Shown piece after piece: positions 57,301 through 64,000 of a stretch of DNA of 64,000 nt. Each line of letters begins with the position of its first letter. Within the stretch, counting starts at the first letter, position 1. Where the stretch lies: the NCBI GenBank assembly GCA_040954595.2, contig CM082584.2, positions 12,028,001-12,092,000 on the forward strand, read 5' to 3'. This stretch comes from Balanoglossus misakiensis (lineage: Eukaryota; Hemichordata). Position numbers and translations under genes: made by a program. The notes beneath the pieces were generated by a model. The model saw nothing but the letters and a program-made list of their open reading frames with translations, was not told the DNA's origin and did no database searches.

Positions 57301-58512
57301 GCAATAAATGTTGTAACTGTGGATCATGTAACATATATATAATTATTCAAACTGAAGTTAAAATATAAAGTATACTTGTACAGGTACATGCAGTTGCTAT
57401 ACACATTCAGACATGTATATGCCCCAACACGCACACACAAGTGACCAGTCATGCATTCCAATTTTAACTACCATGGACTGTATTAAAATAATCTTCCAAA
57501 GCAGTTTCAATGAGTCTCACCTAATTCGACTGTTTGCACTTTGCCTGACTACATTAGTGGGCACGAGGTGATTACCGCGTCGCTCTGCTACTTTTGGCGG
57601 CACGACCGACGACTTCTTACGATTCATCTTCTCGACGTCTTTCTCCTTCTCTTTGGACTGGCCGACGCCCTGACCGCCTTGCGCGAATCTCATATGGGGA
57701 CGACTAAACCGCTCACCAAGACACAAAACTACAACTGAACCCCGCCAGCGATTTAAATTTCCAAGCCGGCTCGTGTCTTTATAAGAATACCTCTAGCCCT
57801 TGGTAACTATATACCCCGACCACAACACAATAAATTATGAATTTATCAGCAGGTCCAGAGTCCAATCGCTTGCTCGATGCTGTTTACATTCAAATCACTC
57901 ATTTCTGTAGAGGGACACAGTCTTTCAAAGCTGCATCTATCATGTATGAAGTGACTGCAGTTACACTGAAAGAACTTGTTGTTGGCAACCTGCTTTTGGC
58001 TACTCTATGAATATCTTATAAATCTTGAATAAATAATCATCGAACATCAGTTGAAACTTTAGACAACTGAAGATTTTAAATATTGATATTGAACTCAAAA
58101 GCAACTGAAAAATTAAATATTTATATGGAATTCAAATTAAAATCAAATAATTGATAGTATCTTTGGGTTGACTCACACCAAGATTTCTTATCAACTTTAT
58201 TTGGCTAGACATGTAAAGGGGAAAAACCTTGCAGTATATGGAGACATGATCGAAACACCTGATAAAGCAGGTGTTTGGCTAGCTGTCCGCAATGTACAAA
58301 TATATCCCATGCCTGAAAGACAAATTTTATGAATACAAGCTACATGTACGCACAAAGCTCACAAAAAAGATGAAAAAAACTCACCCATGTTTGCGTGCAC
58401 TAGCTCCAGGACGTCCATACTCGCTACTCATGAGGGACGATGCACTACCGCGTTTTTTCAGTAGCCTGGCTGCCTTGTCCCTCGCAACGTCTGAAGTCTG
58501 TTTGTCTGACAT
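54377..58512 (-). CDS. DYNLT5: Dynein light chain Tctex-type 5 (TCTEX1D1), 180 aa
   Basis: Tctex1-type light chain that binds dynein intermediate chains; DYNLT5-class proteins are associated with cilia and sperm. Exons 58512-58385, 55526-55316 and 54580-54377 give 181 codons including stop, against 179 residues in human DYNLT5. The N-terminus [20 protein letters not shown] matches the family's [12 protein letters not shown]-type start. The Tctex1 fold spans about residues 75-180, with [19 protein letters not shown], the IVLIHIGQL strand, GSRCLWDP and a terminal [14 protein letters not shown], all strongly conserved with vertebrates. The first intron is about 2.9 kb and holds a possible alternative first exon (57521-57693). 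Strong C-terminal identity makes the assignment secure. Confidence 0.93.
55152..55255. mobile_element. Short hairpin MITE (104 bp) in a DYNLT5 intron
   Basis: The left end TTAACCCTTTCACCACCAT and the reverse complement of the right end (TTAACCCTCTCACCCCCAT) match at 17 of 19 positions. The interior has TTTGGTCCAATT and GGTAAAGATGGACCTC. It is the best-preserved of three family members in the window. Confidence 0.7.
57521..57693 (-). CDS. Candidate alternative first exon of DYNLT5
   Basis: An ATG at 57693 opens a basic, Lys/Gly-rich segment ([20 protein letters not shown]...) ending at a good donor (ATTAG|GTGAG) in phase 2, the same phase as the canonical first exon. Splicing to 55526 gives a 195-aa isoform with a different N-terminus and the same Tctex1 domain. 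A TATA box upstream supports a separate promoter. An internal-cassette reading is also in phase, using the weak acceptor GGTTTAG just upstream. Confidence 0.6.
57778..57783 (-). promoter_or_regulatory. TATA box for the alternative DYNLT5 exon
   Basis: CTTATAAAG on the minus strand predicts initiation near 57750, about 55 bp before the ATG at 57693. Confidence 0.5.
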
Positions 58513-61500
58513 CCTGTCAGGTTGTGTCTAGACAAATTGAAAGGAGAAAAAAGAATGAAATAGGAAGATTTACTCTTTCTATGTAATTAAAACCTAACAG
58601 GAAATTGTCGGCTGTTTTGAAACGTTCGTCAATGATTCAATAATGATTTGATTACGTTGGTGAAATGAATACAATATTTAATGGTTTGCCTTTGTACTTT
58701 TACAAATGTCTTTCTCCAAGAGATTTATTTTAAGGGCCCAGTTATTAGATTAGTGTGGGGAGGAATATCCTTACATTATTTTAGTACATTTTGAGAGTAA
58801 CAAATGGAATGTGATATTTTTATTTTATTTTTTTTTTTGGGGGGGGGGGATTGTATCGAATGTCAGGAGTGGTTGTTTCTGAAAATGTAATTAATTTCTA
58901 ATTAAAATATGAATAGAGTTACACATTAAATGTTAATTAAGTTAGTTTTGTGAACTTATTGATTGTACCTGTGCATAATTCAATAACTTGTCATTAAAGA
59001 TTAAAGCTGGCCACAACGGTCAGCTTCAAAAGTCATAAAGATTTTTCATGATTGTTTTCCATGATAATTAGTCTGACTGTTGCATGATGGGGTGCAACTG
59101 CACTTACCCCCTTTACCAACAATTTTTGGAAATGGCCAAAAGGTAGCGTTTCTAGGGCTTTAACTTTAGGACATGTGGTGGCGCACTTTTCTTCATTTGG
59201 CCACCCAGAAAAAAATTGTACTTAGCTCCCTATCTGTCAACTTTCCATGGTAACTGTGTATAGGTGACTGTGCATCTTTAAAGTCAAATGCACCTGACCA
59301 TTTAAACATAAAAAACAAATACCTGTCTCTATGGAAACCTGCATCAAAATGCAATATGATACAGTACATATATGTCATGGCCAGAGGCAAGTTTATGCTG
59401 AGACCAAAGTACTCTAGCAATGTTGTCAAATTACTGATTTTTATTGCTGTTCATAATCAATCCATCTCCCGTGGAGAGCAATTGAAGTGAATGAAATTAG
59501 GGCTGGTGCTGTGATCGCGGCAAGCAATTATGTGAGGCAGCGATGTTTTAAATGGTTAATTCCACGAACGTAGAAGTCTGAATGATACCAATTTATGAAG
59601 GAATAAATTAAATCTCAATTGTTCTTAAACCTTGTATATAATTACACTGAATGTACACAATATTTCATTACAGATATACCACAACAGAATAAATTAATTG
59701 GAACAATATTACCTTGGAAGTAATAAACACAATTACATTTACCATCATCAGCAAATTAAATTCATTCAATTGAACAACACTGTTACCTGCTGTATGACAA
59801 GGTGTCTCTTCGGATCTCTCTCTTCTAAATGTGGCTTGTTTTTCAGATTCCCACAAATCACACACAAATATTTAGTTTTCTGAGTAAATGCAAATATACG
59901 TCTGCCAGGAATTCCTGTATCACTTGTCCTGGGCAAGTAATTATGCAAATGTTTAAAGTGGATTTCTGATCAGCAAGCATGTTCTATAGCAACAAGACTG
60001 CAGGCTTTAGTGTGGCCACTCAAATGGATATTACAGTTACTCAGACTTGGTCCGGTTATTTTTGCTCATTGCACAGTAGCTGCCAATATTTACATGTATT
60101 GAATATCTAATCATATTTCATACATATGTAGGATTACATTTTACCTCTATTCATGTCAAAAATCATTGTAAAATTAACAGGGGAAATCATAAAAAGTTTT
60201 TTCTGAGAATTTTATCAACCACATATAAAAGATTACGTATGGCCTGCACAATTGTATAAAATATTTTTACACGAAAATGGCCACTTTGATTGCAGCCTAA
60301 TTTTGTGGTGAAGGGCACACAAAGGGTCCCTGTATACTCTAATTGCAAAAGCAAATTTCAACGTATATTAAGTTAGCTTTTCACACAGCAATAATGAGCA
60401 GTTGGAAGGTCTCAATGAAGGAAGGACAAACACACTTCTTTTCCCTCTCTGTCTGCCACTACAAAATTGTATTGACACCTTATATTTTGCACATGCTGAG
60501 AGTAAATTGCTAAGCGCGATCTCCTATTGAATGTAGCCACTTAATGCTTCCAGCATGCCGAGTCAATTCATCGGATCAGCTGACAGCTACATGTAGCATC
60601 ATAATGGTTACCATGGCAGCCTCCATCATGGCTTCCCTGTAAATTGCTGGCTGACGTCTGCTGTTATAATCCTGGGATAACCTGATGCAGAACAGTGAAT
60701 TTCGAACAGACAAGCTTGCACGCATATGCTATTGAATTTTCAGAATTAACATGTCACATATTTCGTCATGTTGCTATGACAACCTCAAAAAATAAAATTA
60801 CGGCAGACAGAGGTAATTTAATACCACTATCAAAAAACAGATGCTTTTTTCCCATGGTTGTCACTTTTACTGACATATCACGAGACCATTCACCTATTAC
60901 AAATCTCCTGTGGCTTAAAATTTACACCGCAACAGTACTATTGTACATATACATGCATACTTAATCCCAAACATTGGTTTATAAGTACATGTAGACAAAA
61001 ACATAATCACAAAATACCACCACATCCTATTTTTTATTTTTGAAGGCTCGGTCTCTTAATGGTTGACATTAATTTTTAAAATATCCTTTGATGAATCGCC
61101 CATGAAAAGAAAAAAGAACAAGGAAGGGTGTGGAGAAATCAATAAATTCCAAGGTAAGACTAAAACCATGTTTGTATGAACTCCCACAAGCGTTTTACAT
61201 CTTTGAAAGGTTTTATTGATTGTGGCGTTACAAAAATGTCTTTAAACACAGTGGCAGGCAGGGTATGAAAATGGTGGATTTTCTTTTGCTTCATTTCCTG
61301 TCAAAATTGTCCAAATCAGCAGGGACTGTGCATGTCTTTCAAAGCGTACTTCCATGCTGTGCATCATGCATTACTACCGCTGTTGTTAAAAAATCTTGTC
61401 CCAGGTTAGCAAATGAAAAAATGAAATGTTTCAGAAAGGGCTGAACTGGTCTGGCTTATTAAAATTGAGGTTGCTAGGAGACAAATGCAACATTGACTAT

Positions 61501-62533
61501 GACATTCCATAGAAGTCTAGGGAGGCAAAAATGGTATGATTGTACAGCCAAAGTACAATGTATTTATTGATACTGGAATTAGCAAGGTATACTTTGAGGT
61601 TTGAAAATTTGAAGACTTTCAACACATTGAAATATACATGTTCTCATTTTTATTACACATATACATGTATGTATTTATTTATTTTCTTGTAACTTGTGCG
61701 ATCAAGATATGAGACTATATTTTCCGAGTGTCTGAGGACTGAGATGTCGATTTCATAAAAACCTGGTGCATAGCAACCCAGAATTGCTACTGTTTTTTCA
61801 TTTAATTATATTGAAATATTACATTCCCATGTTTTAAAATTAGCCTAGGCTCTTGACCAGATGCTGCTAAATGGGACCTGAAACATATGACAGATTTGAG
61901 AACAGTTGAAGCAGGAGATGGTGCTTTCCAACAGTGTTGATATAAAAAAAAATGCAGTTTGTGTTTATAATCATTTCACCCCTGTTTTCCTAAGTACCTT
62001 GTTAATTAAGGAAAATATTATCATAAGAGTGAATGCTGGGGTTATGTATGATTGAGTTTACAATAAAACATGTTGCGATGACAAAATGAATTATTTGTAG
62101 ATGGCTCCATACATAATACAAGAGTACATAAAATAAAAGTGAATAATGCGTATGATAGAATAACTTACTAGCACTCTAGTCTTTCAGATCTGCAAAGTGC
62201 CCCAGGCTGCATCAGAATTACAATGGTACTTTCTAATTAATGAATTCAGGTGATGGGATAAACTACATGTATTCTCATAAATCATTTAGATAAACTGAGC
62301 AGTCGGGCTCTGACAGCATAACTCATCAAATCCCAGATAGATCATCACGATTCTATACTTCAGTCATTTAATTCCACTTTTGAGAAACCAATCATTGCTT
62401 TTGAAAACAAAAAATATCATGCCATAAATTTGAATATCTGAGTGCAGATATATTGTGCATTAATTGTGATGGTCGGAATTTGTCCCAGAAGAATCTACCA
62501 CCAGCGCAGGAAATGAATAGTTTCAGTACCACT
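58513..62533. other. AT-rich intergenic region without a recognised gene
   Basis: No spliced frame, conserved protein segment or RNA gene was seen. Short open frames are scattered and unconserved in appearance. The part next to 58512 is the presumed DYNLT5 promoter; it has no clear TATA box, and X-box-like matches (for example near 59246 and 60605) are weak. Confidence 0.5.
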
Positions 62534-62536
62534 TTA

Positions 62537-63341
62537 GGCTGCATTCACAAACACCTCTGGAGGGGGGGGGCGGGAGAATTGAGGGGGGGGATTTGAAAAA
62601 ATTGAGGGTATGTAAGGGGGGGGATTTGAAATAATTTAGGGACTGAAAGGGGGGGACTTGAAAACTTTAACGACTAAATATTTATTTTGAGTCCACAAAA
62701 ATGCAGTTTCGCGCCCTTTATTTTACAAAATTTTCTAATGTGGGAGGGGGACACCCCCTCCCACACCCACCCCCTCCATTCATCAACACCTTTCAATCAT
62801 TGACTGGTTTATCTAGTATCCCAGGTCAGGGGACTTGCCCCCACCCCATGATAACTTTGAGCAGCGACGGTTAAATTTGTCCTCCCCAACATACCGGTAG
62901 TTGAGTTAATTTGCTTTTGCCGGGTTCATTAAAATGCAGCTTTGAGCTCTGTATTTTAGAAAATTTTCTTACGTGGGAGGGGGACACCCCCTCCCAAACC
63001 CACCCCCTTCAATTCTCGGTTTACAATGTCTCCCAACACAGAATACAAATATATGTACTTAAAAAATAAAAACAATGTTCAGTTTTAATACCCACTGATG
63101 AGGGAAAACATCAGTTTCAAATTCTTTTCATGGGAGCGCTGTTTTTCTTTTTACAAGATAGATAGGTGATGTGTTTTGCTCAGTGAAAGAAAATGGGGGG
63201 GGGGGGATTTCAAAATTTTGGCAGTTCGGAAGGGGGGGATTTGAAAATATTGGCAGTTCGGAAGGGGGGCATGTGAAAATTAGCGGTAAAAAAATTTGAA
63301 TTCTCCCGCCCCCCCCTCCAGAGGTGTTTGTGAATGCAGCC
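62537..63341. mobile_element. Harbinger-like non-autonomous DNA transposon, 805 bp
   Basis: Perfect or near-perfect terminal inverted repeats of about 44 bp start GGCTGCATTCACAAACACCT on the left, continue into a G-run and CGGGAGAATT, and recur in inverse on the right. Both ends are flanked by TTA (62534-62536 and 63342-63344), the TWA-type 3-bp target duplication of PIF/Harbinger elements. The interior has no transposase. It carries repeated G-run/ATTTGAAA motifs and an internal direct duplication of about 90 bp (near 62691 and 62920). Confidence 0.85.
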
Positions 63342-64000
63342 TTAGCAGCACCTGCCTTCCAACAGTTATCCTTGGGGTAAAAAGCACACCAGGAAATTAA
63401 ACTCATTATTCGTTGGGCTTAATTATAGCCTGTATTTTTCCATACGTAAAACAGCCTTGTTTTCTGTATTTTGCCCCCAACTGATACATTTTACCCTACA
63501 CATTACCCTTAACTTGGTAGTTTCCATTTTTTAAAGGGATGCAGGGAAATTGTATGAGTTTCAAATTGGCAAACTAGGTAGCTATCTTTAGCCTTCATGA
63601 GTGTCCAAAGTGTAGAATTTCTATAAACAGTAGCATATCTGCAAGTTACATCATGAAGGTACCACACATTCCTATGGACTGACACAGTTAACTGATGGAA
63701 GGGAGTGGGCCTCTATTGGCTGTTGGCCACTCTCTTTATTTGTGTTTTGTGTCACCAAAGAATGTCATCCTATTTTATTCCTGGTAACTTGACCAGCCCA
63801 CTGCCATGACACTAAAACAAGAATTTACGCAACCTGCCACCATTGCAGGCTAGACGCAGATGCGCCCCCTCCCTATCTCCAATGTAAACGTTGCCATGGC
63901 ACCCATCAACCATGATTACATAGGGCTTCTTACGGCATCCCTAAATGCGGCTCCTTACAGTTACACCGTTATAAATCATGCCATGGTCGTTTTCCAAGGT
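63342..64000. other. Right window edge, no gene seen
   Basis: No coding sequence was recognised. GTTGCC-AT-GGCACC at 63890-63903 matches 11 of 12 X-box positions and could belong to a promoter beyond the window. Confidence 0.4.

Noticed and set aside
63128-63406. 92-codon Pro/Phe-rich minus-strand frame
   Set aside because: Runs through the G-rich right end of the Harbinger-like element; low-complexity artefact.

Overview
The window is a gene-dense stretch of a eukaryotic nuclear genome. Genes have many short exons with GT-AG introns of roughly 100-1800 bp, and there are long microsatellites, small inverted-repeat elements and a Ty3/gypsy fossil. Gene content (a sperm/axonemal SPEF2, a polycystin-1-like receptor-channel, a DYNLT5-type dynein light chain, an NFIL3-type bZIP) fits a non-vertebrate bilaterian animal, most likely a marine invertebrate deuterostome such as a hemichordate or amphioxus. 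The taxon is inference; no RNA gene or marker fixes it.

Layout. 0.2-1.7 kb (+): a six-exon gene for a 245-residue protein I do not recognise, with an N-myristoylation-like N-terminus and a ubiquitin-like C-terminal segment. 2.7-21.05 kb (-): a full-length SPEF2 that I could follow in frame through 43 exons (about 2068 aa), convergent with the first gene. 21.05-21.54 kb: a compact head-to-head promoter with an RFX X-box-like site. 21.5-25.6 kb (+): 13-exon EIF2D (604 aa). 25.7-30.4 kb: no convincing gene; it holds an inverted-repeat element and, toward its right end, a duplicated segment with CRE palindromes. 30.6-31.4 kb (+): an intronless gene for a protein with three tandem ubiquitin-like domains that ends in a CaaX box instead of Gly-Gly. 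33.4-34.5 kb (-): an NFIL3/E4BP4-like bZIP gene. 36.7-47.7 kb (+): a 26-exon polycystin-1-like gene (1839 aa; PAN/apple, EGF, REJ, GPS, PLAT, polycystin channel). 47.9-48.4 kb (-): a decayed gypsy integrase. 48.9-51.8 kb (+): a small PDZ-domain gene with two possible first exons. 54.4-58.5 kb (-): DYNLT5 (180 aa) with a possible second promoter. 58.6-64 kb: no gene seen; it contains an 805-bp Harbinger-like non-autonomous element.

How the genes relate. SPEF2, DYNLT5 and probably the polycystin-like gene belong to cilia, flagella or sperm. EIF2D is a housekeeping translation factor sharing SPEF2's promoter. The triple-UBL gene and the bZIP gene are tail-to-tail and both look like stimulus-induced genes (TATA boxes, few or no introns; CREs and an AU-rich 3' UTR for the UBL gene). 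The most novel item is the triple ubiquitin-like CaaX protein.

All exon models come from reading splice sites and frame by eye. Untranslated exons and transcript ends are mostly unknown.
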